64,000 nucleotides of DNA from positions 1-64,000 of the forward strand of contig CAVOOI010000024.1 in NCBI GenBank assembly GCA_963697455.1, given 5' to 3'. This document shows, piece by piece, positions 54,422 through 63,899 of the stretch (position 1 is its first letter; each line of letters opens with the position of its first letter). The stretch is from JAFEDN01 sp963697455. Its GTDB lineage: Bacteria > Pseudomonadota > Gammaproteobacteria > Coxiellales > Coxiellaceae. The translations under genes and the position numbers were made by a program. The notes under the pieces are model-generated. The model saw nothing but the letters and a program-made list of their open reading frames with translations, searched no databases and was not told where the DNA came from.

Positions 54422-55717
54422 ATGGGCGGTAAAAAATTAAGCATTGACGCTGAACTCCAAACGCTACAATGCGAAATATTCAAATACTTCACTCATGAGG
54501 TGAACCCAGCCAATGGCCTGATAAAAGATAAGACTGCGCCCATTTGGCCTGCCAGTATTGCCGCTACCGGCCTTGGCTTAACCACTGTTCCAGTCGCGGT
54601 AGAGCGCGGATTTATAACCCGGGCCAACGCGGTAAAGTACATTCTGACTACGTTACGCTTTTTCTGGAACAGTCCACATGGGCCTGAACCCGACGCTACC
54701 GGTTATAAAGGTTTTTATTATCACTTTCTCGATATGGACACTGGCCGGCGCGCCTGGCAATCCGAGTTATCCACTGTAGACTCCGCTTTTTTGCTGGCCG
54801 GCATGTTGACGGCAGCTAGATATTTTGACGCCAACACTGCCAACGAAAAAGAAATCCGCGCCCTCGCCGATGCGCTGTATCAACGCGTCGATTGGAAATG
54901 GGCACTCAATGAGGGCAAAACGTTAACCCATGGCTGGAAACCGGAAATCGGATTTCTGCCATTTCGCTGGGAAGGCTATGATGAAGCTTTATTATTGTAC
55001 ATGCTGGCCCTGGGATCACAGTCTTATCCCATTCCTGAAAGCAGCTATTCAGCATGGGCTTCTACCTATGTGTGGACCAACTGCTACGATTATGAATATG
55101 CTTATGCCGGGCCGTTATTCACCCATCAACTCTCCCATGTCTGGATTGATTTCCGCAAAATCCAGGATGCTTACATGCGCGATAAAGGTATCGATTACTT
55201 TGAGAACAGCCGGCGTGCGACCTATGTCCAACAACAGTACGCCATCCACAATCCCCTCAAATTCGTAGGCTATGGCAGATGCTGCTGGGGAATAACCGCC
55301 AGCGATGGCCCTGGGCCTGACACGCGCAAAATCCACGGCATCCAACGCCAATTCTATGACTATGTGGGACGCGGAGTGCCATTCGGCCCCGATGACGGCA
55401 CGGTTGCGCCATGGGCCGCGATCACCTCATTACCATTCGCGCCAGAGATTGTGCTGCCGGTAATCGACCACTATATTTACAAACTTAAATTACGTGAGGG
55501 CCATGGCTATGGTTTCCGGGCGACTTTTAATCAAACCCATCCCGATAAATGTCATCCATGCGGTTGGTTATCCCCTTGGCATTACGGACTAAACGAAGGG
55601 CCAATCATGTTGATGATAGAAAACTACCGTACTGGCTTATTATGGGAATTGATGCGAAGCTGTCCGTATATCGCCGGCGGTTTACGGCGTGCAGGATTTA
55701 CGGGAGGTTGGTTATGA
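54422..55717 (+). CDS. Glycoamylase-like protein, probable GH144 beta-1,2-glucanase
   Basis: 431 aa of the PF10091 (putative glycoamylase) type, the fold of GH144 endo-beta-1,2-glucanases. Landmarks: ANGLIKDKTAPIWPASIAATGLGLT, GFYYHFLDMDTGRRAWQSELSTVDSAFLLAG, WEGYDEALLLYMLALGS, CWGITASDGPG and LNEGPIMLMIENYRTGLLW. A related domain occurs inside NdvB. The gene sits opposite the ndvB operon, so turnover or trimming of beta-1,2-glucan is a natural role. No signal peptide, so it would act in the cytoplasm or be exported in another way. GAGGAAAA precedes the start; its stop overlaps pgi. Confidence 0.78.
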   Translation: MGGKKLSIDAELQTLQCEIFKYFTHEVNPANGLIKDKTAPIWPASIAATGLGLTTVPVAVERGFITRANAVKYILTTLRFFWNSPHGPEPDATGYKGFYYHFLDMDTGRRAWQSELSTVDSAFLLAGMLTAARYFDANTANEKEIRALADALYQRVDWKWALNEGKTLTHGWKPEIGFLPFRWEGYDEALLLYMLALGSQSYPIPESSYSAWASTYVWTNCYDYEYAYAGPLFTHQLSHVWIDFRKIQDAYMRDKGIDYFENSRRATYVQQQYAIHNPLKFVGYGRCCWGITASDGPGPDTRKIHGIQRQFYDYVGRGVPFGPDDGTVAPWAAITSLPFAPEIVLPVIDHYIYKLKLREGHGYGFRATFNQTHPDKCHPCGWLSPWHYGLNEGPIMLMIENYRTGLLWELMRSCPYIAGGLRRAGFTGGWL

Positions 55718-57333
55718 ATGTTACTAAACTTGCCGCGTGGCAGGCACTGTCAGCGCATTATCATAAAATTCGTGATAAGCATTTACGCTCACTATTTGCA
55801 GAAGATTCGCAGCGGGGTGAACGATTTGCAATCGAAGCGCTAGGCATTTACTTTGATTATTCCAAACATCGAATTACTGATGAAACTATCCAGCTATTAT
55901 TGCAATTAGCAAAAGAATCCGGCCTGCGGGCTCGCATTGACGCCATGTTTAACGGAGAAAAAATCAATATCACTGAAAAACGAGCGGTTTTACATGTAGC
56001 GCTGCGCGCCCCCAAAGGGCAAGCACTCTTCACTGATGGAGTGGATGTTGTGCCGGAAGTGCATGCCGTACTCGACAAAATGGCGGCCTTCGCCAATCGG
56101 ATTCGCAGCGGTCAATGGAAAGGCCACACGGGCAAACCTATCCGCAATATCGTTAATATTGGAATTGGTGGGTCAGACCTGGGCCCCGTAATGGCATACG
56201 AGGCTTTACGACATTATAGCCAACGCGACCTCACCTTCCGCTTCGTTTCGAATATTGACGGTACTGATTTCGCCGAAGCCACTCTCGATCTCGATGCTGA
56301 AGAGACATTATTCATTATTTCATCGAAAACCTTCACCACTCTCGAAACTATCACCAATGCCCACACCGCTCGCGATTGGGCGCTGAAGAAGCTGAAAGAT
56401 CCTGCTGCAGTAGCCAAGCATTTCGTCGCAGTCTCCACTAACGCCGAGCAGGTAGCCAAGTTTGGCATCGACACCGCCAACATGTTTGAATTTTGGGATT
56501 GGGTTGGCGGACGTTATTCAATGGACTCAGCCATTGGTCTATCGACGATGATCGCCATCGGCCCCAGCCATTTCCATGCCATGCTGGATGGCTTCCATCA
56601 AATGGATGAACATTTTCGCACCGCTCCTTTTGAACGTAACCTGCCGGTATTGATGGGATTACTCGCCATCTGGTACAACAATTTTTTTGACGCCCAAACG
56701 GTGGCGGTACTCCCCTACGAACAATATCTGAAACGCTTCCCTGCTTATCTGCAACAATTGACCATGGAAAGCAATGGCAAACATGTCACCCTGGATGGAG
56801 CGGTCGTGGATTATCAAACCTCGCCTATTTATTGGGGTGAGCCCGGTACAAATGGACAGCATTCCTTTTACCAACTGCTCCATCAAGGCACTAAACTCAT
56901 CCCCTGCGATTTTATCGCATTTATGCAAGAACTCACTCCGCTAGGGCGCCACCATGACATACTGCTGGCTAATGTATTTGCCCAGGCAGAAGCTTTGGCT
57001 TTTGGTAAAAGCGCATCAGAAGTTCAAGCCGAGGGTACTCCGGCGTGGCTGGTCCCGCACCGCACCTTTGAGGGCAACCGGCCATCCAGCACCTTACTGC
57101 TGGACCGTCTCACGCCAGCGGCGTTGGGCAAGCTGGTTGCTCTTTACGAACACAGCGTTTTTACTCAGGGCACGGTATGGCAGATTGATTCGTTTGACCA
57201 GTGGGGCGTTGAACTCGGTAAACAGCTCGCAGTACGCATCATTCAAGAAATAGAGAGTAACACTGAGCTGAAACATGATAGCTCAACCAATAGACTCATC
57301 CAGAAATATATGACTGGAAGGAAAAAAGCATGA
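55714..57333 (+). CDS. pgi: Glucose-6-phosphate isomerase
   Basis: 539 aa. Interconverts glucose-6-P and fructose-6-P. The start is ATG 55714 (MNVTKLAAWQALSAHY), overlapping the glucanase stop as ATGA; the longer in-frame reading to 55549 is the shadow of the upstream gene. Signature segments: NIGIGGSDLGPVMAYEAL, SSKTFTTLET, WVGGRYSMDSAIGLS, and the end signature TVWQIDSFDQWGVELGKQLA. Full length. Confidence 0.96.
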   Translation: MNVTKLAAWQALSAHYHKIRDKHLRSLFAEDSQRGERFAIEALGIYFDYSKHRITDETIQLLLQLAKESGLRARIDAMFNGEKINITEKRAVLHVALRAPKGQALFTDGVDVVPEVHAVLDKMAAFANRIRSGQWKGHTGKPIRNIVNIGIGGSDLGPVMAYEALRHYSQRDLTFRFVSNIDGTDFAEATLDLDAEETLFIISSKTFTTLETITNAHTARDWALKKLKDPAAVAKHFVAVSTNAEQVAKFGIDTANMFEFWDWVGGRYSMDSAIGLSTMIAIGPSHFHAMLDGFHQMDEHFRTAPFERNLPVLMGLLAIWYNNFFDAQTVAVLPYEQYLKRFPAYLQQLTMESNGKHVTLDGAVVDYQTSPIYWGEPGTNGQHSFYQLLHQGTKLIPCDFIAFMQELTPLGRHHDILLANVFAQAEALAFGKSASEVQAEGTPAWLVPHRTFEGNRPSSTLLLDRLTPAALGKLVALYEHSVFTQGTVWQIDSFDQWGVELGKQLAVRIIQEIESNTELKHDSSTNRLIQKYMTGRKKA

Positions 57334-58748
57334 CAAATAAACCTCAATGTGAAATAGGCATGGTTGGACTCGGGGTCATGGGCCGAAACTTATTGCTCAA
57401 TATGGCTGATCACAAATTTACGGTAGCAGGCTATGACAATGATGCCAGCAAGGCCGACAGTTTACGTCACGAATCCCAGAAGCGCGACGTTCACGCCACC
57501 AATGACATCCAGGAATTTGTCCAATGGCTGCGCCGGCCTCGGGCGATCATATTACTGGTGCCGGCGGGCGCTCCGGTTGATTCAGTCATCAAAGATCTAT
57601 TGCCGCATCTGCAGCCCGGAGATCTCATTATCGACGCCGGCAATTCATATTTCAAAGATACAGACACTCGCGCCCGTAACCTGGCTGCGCAAGACATTCA
57701 ATTTCTAGGCGTCGGAGTGTCGGGGGGCGAAGAAGGTGCGCGCCACGGCCCGAGTATCATGCCGGGCGGCCCGCAAGCAGCGTATCAGCGAGTTCAGCCG
57801 GTGTTGGAAGCTATTGCAGCTAAAGTGAACAATGAACCGTGTGTGGCCTATCTTGGGCCGGGATCATCCGGTCATTTTGTGAAAATGGTCCATAACGGCA
57901 TCGAATACGGAATAATGCAGCTCATTTCCGAAACGTATGATTTGATGAAGCGAGGGTTGGGCTTAACCAATAAACAGTTACAAGCTGTGTATAGCGAATG
58001 GAATAGTGGAGAATTGAGCAGTTATCTATTGGAAATCACCAGCCAGATTTTTGAAAAAATCGATGAAAAAACCGGCAAAGAGCTGATCGATGAGATCTTA
58101 GCCGTAGCCAAACAAAAAGGCACTGGCCAATGGACTTCACAAAGTGCACTGGAATTACAGGCCCCCACACCTTCGATCGACGTAGCGGTCGCCATGCGTG
58201 ACTTATCAGGATTCACCAAAGAACGTGACCAGGCCAGTACAACCTATCCACTTTCCTTGCCGCGTTTTAGTGGTGATCGCGATACTATTCTCACCCAGCT
58301 CCGCAGCGCTTTTTTTACTGGAGTAGTCATCGTCTACGCTCAAGGGATGGCGCTATTATCTGCAGCTTCAGAAGAATACCACTACCACCTCGATCTGGAA
58401 GCGATATCCCGAATCTGGCGTGGCGGCTGTATTATTCGCGCCGCGTTGCTGGAAGATTTCCGCGCGGGATTTCGTGCAAAAAAAGATTTGCCCAGTTTAC
58501 TGCTCGATCCCGGCCTATCCCGCAAACTGAGCAAGCACCAGGAGTCGCTGCGCCAAATCGTCTGCCAGGCAGCCACTTTGGGCGTGCCCATCCCCGGTTT
58601 AATGGCCTCGCTCAGTTATTTCGATGCTTATCGCAGTAGTTGGCTGCCAGCCAATCTTATCCAGGCCCAGCGTGATTTTTTTGGCGCGCACACTTATCAA
58701 CGTATTGACCTACCCGGGGTATTCCACACTGAATGGGAAAAAAAATGA
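57330..58748 (+). CDS. gnd: 6-phosphogluconate dehydrogenase, decarboxylating
   Basis: 472 aa. Converts 6-phosphogluconate to ribulose-5-P, CO2 and NADPH. NADP site GMVGLGVMGRNLLLN; IIDAGNSYFKDT; active-site GVGVSGGEEGARHGPSIMPGG; HFVKMVHNGIEYGIMQLI; C-terminal FGAHTYQRIDLPG. ATGA overlap with pgi upstream and tkt downstream. Together with zwf and pgl this completes the oxidative branch. Confidence 0.96.
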   Translation: MTNKPQCEIGMVGLGVMGRNLLLNMADHKFTVAGYDNDASKADSLRHESQKRDVHATNDIQEFVQWLRRPRAIILLVPAGAPVDSVIKDLLPHLQPGDLIIDAGNSYFKDTDTRARNLAAQDIQFLGVGVSGGEEGARHGPSIMPGGPQAAYQRVQPVLEAIAAKVNNEPCVAYLGPGSSGHFVKMVHNGIEYGIMQLISETYDLMKRGLGLTNKQLQAVYSEWNSGELSSYLLEITSQIFEKIDEKTGKELIDEILAVAKQKGTGQWTSQSALELQAPTPSIDVAVAMRDLSGFTKERDQASTTYPLSLPRFSGDRDTILTQLRSAFFTGVVIVYAQGMALLSAASEEYHYHLDLEAISRIWRGGCIIRAALLEDFRAGFRAKKDLPSLLLDPGLSRKLSKHQESLRQIVCQAATLGVPIPGLMASLSYFDAYRSSWLPANLIQAQRDFFGAHTYQRIDLPGVFHTEWEKK

Positions 58749-60817
58749 AAACGCAAACTCTTGACGAACTCTGTGTAAACACCCTGCGGACGTTGTCTAT
58801 CGACGCCGTCCAAAAAGCCAATAGCGGCCATCCTGGTTTACCATTGGGCGCCGCACCGATGACTTATGTGTTGTGGACGCGTTTTCTGAAACATAATCCG
58901 GCCAATCCTCAATGGTATGACCGGGACCGTTTCGTACTCTCCGCAGGTCATGGCTCCGCACTGCTGTATAGCTTATTACATCTCACCGGCTATGCAGTGC
59001 CGCTGGAACAAATTAAACAATTCCGGCAATGGGATAGCATCACCCCTGGTCACCCGGAAAGCGAACTCACCCCGGGAGTGGAAGTCACCACCGGCCCATT
59101 AGGCCAAGGGTTTGCCAATGGTGTCGGCATGGCGATAGCAGAAGCTTATTTAGCCGCACGCTATAACCGGCCAGATTTTAATCTGATAGATCACTTTACT
59201 TATGCCTTAGTGAGCGATGGAGACTTAATGGAAGGCGTCGCCTCTGAAGCCGCCTCGTTGGCAGGCCACTTAAAGCTGGGAAAGTTAATTTATTTGTATG
59301 ACGATAACCACATGACCCTTTCGGCCGCAACCCATCTGGCCTTCACTGAAAATTGTCAGCAGCGATTTGACGCCTATGGCTGGCACACCCAAATGCTAGA
59401 AGAGGGTAATGACTTAGAAGCCATAGAACGGGCTATCGAAGCGGCGCGTCAAGAAACCGGACGGCCTTCAATCATTTTAATCAAAACCCATTTGGGTTAT
59501 GGATCGCCTCACAAACAAGACACCTTTGAAGCCCACGGCTCTCCGCTGGGAGTTGAAGAAGTTAAATTAACCAAAGAATGTTTAGGCTGGCCGGAAAAAC
59601 CCGCATTTTATATTCCGCCCGCAGCAAAGCAGCAGTTTCGCAAAGCTATTGCCAATGGCCGGAAAGCAGAAAAAACTTGGAATGAACGGTTTGCAGCTTA
59701 CAAAAAAAAATATCCTGAGTTGGCGGAAGAGCTTCGTCAGTTTATTCATAAAGAATTACCTAAAAACTGGGATGCCGAAATCCCAGAATTTCCAGCAGAC
59801 CCAAAAGGCATGGCGACTCGTGATGCATCAGGAAAAGTGATGCAGGCCATTAATCCCGCTCTTCCTGGCTTCATTGGCGGATCTGCAGATTTAAATCCTT
59901 CTACTAAAACTGAACTGGTTAATTTTGGCAATTTTCAAAGTCCGGAAACAGCTCAAGGTGATTTGCAAGGCTCGGTAGACGGCGGCTGGAATTATGCGGG
60001 CCGCAATTTATATTACGGCGTCCGCGAACACGCCATGGGCGCAATTTCGAACGGCTTAGCCAGTTTTGGCGGCATTATTCCATTCACGGCCACCTTTTTA
60101 ATTTTTTCCGACTATATGCGCCCGCCGATGCGGCTTGCCGCATTGATGCAGCAACAAGTTATTTATGTTTTTACCCATGATAGCCTAGCGGTGGGAGAAG
60201 ATGGCCCCACCCATCAAGCGGTGGAGCAACTGGCAAGCCTACGAGCAGTGCCGAGGTTAGTGGTCATCAGACCCGCCGATGCCAATGAGACTGCAGAGGC
60301 GTGGCAAACCGCCATTGCGACCCGAGATCGGCCTGTCGCGCTGGTTCTTACACGGCAGGCGGTACCAACCTTGGACCGTAAACAATTTGAATCGGCGAAA
60401 AATCTTCGCCGTGGCGCTTATATCTTAGCGGATGCGGCAAAGGGAAAACAACCTGATATTATTTTAATCGCCAGCGGATCGGAAGTCAGTTTGATTGTGG
60501 CAGCACAACAAAAATTACAACAACGAAAAATTGCAGTGCGAATTGTTTCCATGCCCAGTTGGGAATTATTCGAGGCCCAATCACAAAAGTATCGCGATTC
60601 GGTATTACCTCCGGCAATTTTTCGGCGGCTGGTGGTTGAGGCCGGTGTATCACAAGGCTGGGAACGATATGCCGGTGCGCAAGGCGACATCATCAGCGTG
60701 GAAAAATTCGGCGCTTCTGCCCCTGGCCCGATTGTAATGGAGCATTATGGATTTTCCGTGGACAACGTCTGCAAACGCGCCTTAGCATTATTGAAAAAAA
60801 ATAAGAGGAGATCTTAA
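58745..60817 (+). CDS. tkt: Transketolase
   Basis: About 690 aa, thiamine diphosphate enzyme of the non-oxidative pentose phosphate branch. The start is MKTQTLDELCVN at 58745, overlapping the gnd stop. N-terminal signature AVQKANSGHPGLPLGAAPM; cofactor motif VSDGDLMEGVASEAASLAGHLKLGKLIYLYDDN (GDG...N); FVREHAMG-like GVREHAMGAISNG; phosphate-site DSLAVGEDGPTHQ. Ends one base into the tal start (TAATG). Confidence 0.96.
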   Translation: MKTQTLDELCVNTLRTLSIDAVQKANSGHPGLPLGAAPMTYVLWTRFLKHNPANPQWYDRDRFVLSAGHGSALLYSLLHLTGYAVPLEQIKQFRQWDSITPGHPESELTPGVEVTTGPLGQGFANGVGMAIAEAYLAARYNRPDFNLIDHFTYALVSDGDLMEGVASEAASLAGHLKLGKLIYLYDDNHMTLSAATHLAFTENCQQRFDAYGWHTQMLEEGNDLEAIERAIEAARQETGRPSIILIKTHLGYGSPHKQDTFEAHGSPLGVEEVKLTKECLGWPEKPAFYIPPAAKQQFRKAIANGRKAEKTWNERFAAYKKKYPELAEELRQFIHKELPKNWDAEIPEFPADPKGMATRDASGKVMQAINPALPGFIGGSADLNPSTKTELVNFGNFQSPETAQGDLQGSVDGGWNYAGRNLYYGVREHAMGAISNGLASFGGIIPFTATFLIFSDYMRPPMRLAALMQQQVIYVFTHDSLAVGEDGPTHQAVEQLASLRAVPRLVVIRPADANETAEAWQTAIATRDRPVALVLTRQAVPTLDRKQFESAKNLRRGAYILADAAKGKQPDIILIASGSEVSLIVAAQQKLQQRKIAVRIVSMPSWELFEAQSQKYRDSVLPPAIFRRLVVEAGVSQGWERYAGAQGDIISVEKFGASAPGPIVMEHYGFSVDNVCKRALALLKKNKRRS

Positions 60818-61914
60818 TGAATACTAAAAACCCTTTAAATAAATTAACTGCGCTTGGTCAATCTATCTGGCTTGATTTTATAAATCGTGAATTGATCAGC
60901 AGCGGTAAACTCCGGGAATTAATTGAAAAAGATAGTCTGCGAGGAATGACTTCGAATCCTTCCATTTTTGAAAAAGCCATTGCTGAAAGTAATGACTATG
61001 ATAAAGATATTCAGAAAATGACGAAGGCAGGCAAAGATATTAACGCGATTTATGAAACGCTCACTCAGCGAGACGTAGGCGATGCCGCTGATAAATTTCG
61101 CGATCTTTATGACGAGACTCAAGGCGAAGATGGTTATGTCAGTTTAGAAGTGAATCCACATCTAGCCCACGATACTGAAGGCACTATTATCGAAGCCCGC
61201 CGCTTATGGAAAGCGCTCAATCGCCCGAATGTGCTCATCAAAGTGCCCGGCACGCTGGAAGGATTACCCGCCATTACTCAATTGATCAGTGAAGGCATTA
61301 ATGTCAATGTCACTTTACTGTTTGGAGTGCCACGCTATCAAAAAGTGGCTGAAGCTTATCTGGCTGGTTTGGAAGCGCGCGCCGCAAAAGGAGAGCCGCT
61401 CAAACATATCGCTTCAGTGGCCAGCTTCTTCTTGAGTCGAATTGATGTATTAGTAGATCCTATCTTGGAAAAAAACGCGCAGAAAAAATTGCAAGGTCAG
61501 GTCGCTATTGCTTCTGCCAAAATAGCCTATCAAATCTTCAATGAACTCATCCAGAGCGCACGTTTCAAAAAACTAGCTGCAAAAGGCGCCCAGGTGCAAA
61601 GACTATTATGGGCCAGCACCAGTACCAAGAACCCTGCTTACAGTGATGTCATGTATGTTGAAGCACTAATCGGCCCAGACACTGTCAATACCGTACCGAT
61701 GGAAACTTTAGATGCCTACCGTGATCACGGCAAACCGAAACTTGATTTAGCATCCAATATCGCTAACGCTCATCAAGTTTTCGAGCAACTGCCTAAATTG
61801 GGTATCAATTTGGATAAAGTCACTCAACAACTTGAAGACGAAGGCGTAGACAAGTTCGCTAAATCTTTCGATCAGTTAACCGCAACCTTAAAGAAAAAAT
61901 GTGCTGAGGCTTAA
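60817..61914 (+). CDS. tal: Transaldolase
   Basis: 365 aa. Transfers dihydroxyacetone between sedoheptulose-7-P and glyceraldehyde-3-P. N-terminal signature LRGMTSNPSIFEKAI; Schiff-base Lys in NVLIKVPGTLEGLPAI; GINVNVTLLFGVPRY; SVASFFLSRIDVLVD; LLWASTSTKNPAYSDVMY. The longer TAL type rather than E. coli TalB. Last gene of the operon; GAGGAG precedes the start. AT-rich sequence with a weak hairpin follows. Confidence 0.95.
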   Translation: MNTKNPLNKLTALGQSIWLDFINRELISSGKLRELIEKDSLRGMTSNPSIFEKAIAESNDYDKDIQKMTKAGKDINAIYETLTQRDVGDAADKFRDLYDETQGEDGYVSLEVNPHLAHDTEGTIIEARRLWKALNRPNVLIKVPGTLEGLPAITQLISEGINVNVTLLFGVPRYQKVAEAYLAGLEARAAKGEPLKHIASVASFFLSRIDVLVDPILEKNAQKKLQGQVAIASAKIAYQIFNELIQSARFKKLAAKGAQVQRLLWASTSTKNPAYSDVMYVEALIGPDTVNTVPMETLDAYRDHGKPKLDLASNIANAHQVFEQLPKLGINLDKVTQQLEDEGVDKFAKSFDQLTATLKKKCAEA

Positions 61915-61924
61915 AAATTTTATT

Positions 61925-62452
61925 TTAAGAATAATAGACTTTAATGGGTCTGGTTTCCCGATCAACTACAGCAAATGGCGTTAATTGATGCGTATGCAGA
62001 GAAGTTACACTCATAATGTCTAACACAGTTATACCACGAACTATTTCTGCATCCGCAATCAGTGAGCGGTGACACCGCCAAGGCACTGCTTCAGCGCACA
62101 TAATCGCTACTTTTTTATTTAGCTTTATCAATTGATTTAATTTTTTAAGCGCTAAATAAAATTCTGGGGTTTGCATATAATCCGCAAACCCGCGAAAACT
62201 GGCATTGCGCCAGCCTTGATTAATAGAATCTTTGTGGGTTTTACGTAATCCTCCCAGCTCAGCTAAATGAGTATAAGCAATATTTTGTTTATTCAATGTC
62301 GTACGCAATTTATTTTCATTAAACCAGGGAACGTGTCGTGATTTTGGAATAGTCCGCACATCCACCAGATGCTTGATCTCATATGCATACAGCATAGCCA
62401 GAAATTCGTGAATGGTGTGAGTTGAATGGCCAATGGTATATAGTTTAGACAT
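61925..62452 (-). CDS. DUF488 protein
   Basis: 175 aa, complete DUF488: LYTIGHSTHTIHEFL at the start, LVDVRTIPKSRHVPWFN, YTHLAELGGLRK, and the Cys/His motif MCAEAVPWRCHRSLIAD. The function is not settled; the conserved Cys suggests redox or metal chemistry. Overlaps the end of galU by 8 nt, so co-translated with it. Convergent with tal. Confidence 0.88.
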   Translation of the reverse strand: MSKLYTIGHSTHTIHEFLAMLYAYEIKHLVDVRTIPKSRHVPWFNENKLRTTLNKQNIAYTHLAELGGLRKTHKDSINQGWRNASFRGFADYMQTPEFYLALKKLNQLIKLNKKVAIMCAEAVPWRCHRSLIADAEIVRGITVLDIMSVTSLHTHQLTPFAVVDRETRPIKVYYS

Positions 62453-63317
62453 CGCGTAAATAGGCTTTAAACGCTTCCGCTAACTCCGGATGGTGTAACG
62501 CATAATTAACTGTGGCCTTTAAATAACCCAGCTTGCTGCCACAATCGTAGCGCGTTCCGGTCAGATAGTAACCATAGAAAGCTTCTGCGGTTAACAGCCG
62601 TGAAATACCATCCGTCAATTGGATTTCACCATTCGCATCCGGCATTGTTTCTTCCAATGCGGGAAAAATTGAAGGTCTTAAAATATAGCGACCAACCACC
62701 GCCAAATTAGACGGCGCTTTTTCCGGATCAGGTTTTTCGACGATTCTGGAAATGCGATGTAGCTTCTCAGCCCTAGGGCTATCGAAACCGACAATGCCAT
62801 ATTTTTTAGTATGAGCATGCGGAATACTCTCCAAAGCGATTACATTAGCTTGAGTCTCGGTGAACATGAGCATCATTTCGCTCAAACAGCCATGTGATCC
62901 TTCCTGAATTAAATCGTCTGCCAAAAGTACTGCAAATGGCTCATTACAAACTAGGTTTTTAGCACACAAAACCGCATGACCTAATCCCAGAGTTTTCGGT
63001 TGGCGAACATACACGCAGCTCACCCCTGCGGGGAGAATATCTTGGACGATTTTGAGCAGTTCGGTCTGCCCTCTCTGCTCTAATTTCGCTTCCAGCTCAT
63101 AATTAGAATCAAAGTGATCCTCAATTGCGCGCTTGCTGGAACTGGTGATAAAAATTAATTCTTTAATCCCCGCGGCAATAGCTTCTTCTACGGCATATTG
63201 GATCAGCGGCTTATCCACGATAGGCAGCATTTCTTTAGGCGTGGCTTTAGTCACCGGTAAAAAACGAGTCCCAAGGCCCGCTACCGGAAAAACCGCTTTT
63301 TTGATAATAGAATTCAT
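62445..63317 (-). CDS. galU: UTP-glucose-1-phosphate uridylyltransferase
   Basis: 290 aa. Makes UDP-glucose from UTP and glucose-1-P. Nucleotidyltransferase motif VFPVAGLGTRFLPVTKATPKEMLPIVDKPLIQYAVEEA; FAVLLADDLI (metal Asp); GIVGFDS; VEKPDPEKAPSNLAVVGRYIL. Product feeds the NdvB-type synthase and envelope sugars. Three 28-bp tandem repeats lie just upstream. Confidence 0.95.
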   Translation of the reverse strand: MNSIIKKAVFPVAGLGTRFLPVTKATPKEMLPIVDKPLIQYAVEEAIAAGIKELIFITSSSKRAIEDHFDSNYELEAKLEQRGQTELLKIVQDILPAGVSCVYVRQPKTLGLGHAVLCAKNLVCNEPFAVLLADDLIQEGSHGCLSEMMLMFTETQANVIALESIPHAHTKKYGIVGFDSPRAEKLHRISRIVEKPDPEKAPSNLAVVGRYILRPSIFPALEETMPDANGEIQLTDGISRLLTAEAFYGYYLTGTRYDCGSKLGYLKATVNYALHHPELAEAFKAYLRDV

Positions 63318-63376
63318 GATAAAAATCTTCCATAAGTTATCTTAAGACCAAGCTAGTCTAACATATTAGTATTAAC

Positions 63377-63460
63377 TTTAACCCCTCTCAAGGATATATT
63401 TAAATTTAACCCCGATAAGGGATAAAATTGATTTTAACCCCTCCCAGGGTTAAATAGGTT
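63377..63460. repeat. Three 28-bp tandem repeats upstream of galU
   Basis: TTTAACCCC begins at 63377, 63405 and 63433, an exact 28-base period, each followed by a variable part containing AAGG or AGGG. The last copy covers the stop codon of the next gene (63450-63452). It may be a protein-binding array or simple slippage. Confidence 0.55.
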
Positions 63461-63887
63461 GCTTACGAAAACTTACCGAAAGTCTATTCCAAGAATTAAT
63501 CGTGACAACAGCCATTGTTAAATCCACTATTTCTTTGTCATTAAAATTTTTTTTGACTTCTTCGTAAACATTATCTGGCGCGTGAGTAGTGGCCAACAAA
63601 GTAACTGCCTCAGTCCACGCTAAAGCCGCTCGTTCGCGTGGGGTAAAAAAAGGAGTGTCATGCCATAGCGCCACCGCGTGGAGTCGACGCTGAGACTCGC
63701 CTGCTTTTATTGCGTCGGCAACATGCAGATCAGCGCAGTACGCACAACCATTAATTTGTGAAGCACGCAGCTTAATCAAATTCAACAAAGATTTATCTAA
63801 GCCACAACTCTCGACAAATTTTTCAAGCTCAAGCATCGCTTTAACCGCTTCAGGAGCAGCTTTATAGTAATCTATCCGTGTATTCAT
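63450..63887 (-). CDS. Carboxymuconolactone decarboxylase / AhpD-like protein
   Basis: 145 aa. The CxxC-x3-H motif CAYCADLHVADA is that of AhpD-like alkylhydroperoxidases, with LIKLRASQING before it and MAVVTINSWNRLSVSFRKQP at the end. Such proteins reduce peroxides through the Cys pair. GGGAGG precedes ATG 63887. It lies 12 bases after another gene on the same strand. Confidence 0.9.
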   Translation of the reverse strand: MNTRIDYYKAAPEAVKAMLELEKFVESCGLDKSLLNLIKLRASQINGCAYCADLHVADAIKAGESQRRLHAVALWHDTPFFTPRERAALAWTEAVTLLATTHAPDNVYEEVKKNFNDKEIVDLTMAVVTINSWNRLSVSFRKQPI

Positions 63888-63899
63888 CCTAACCTCCCA

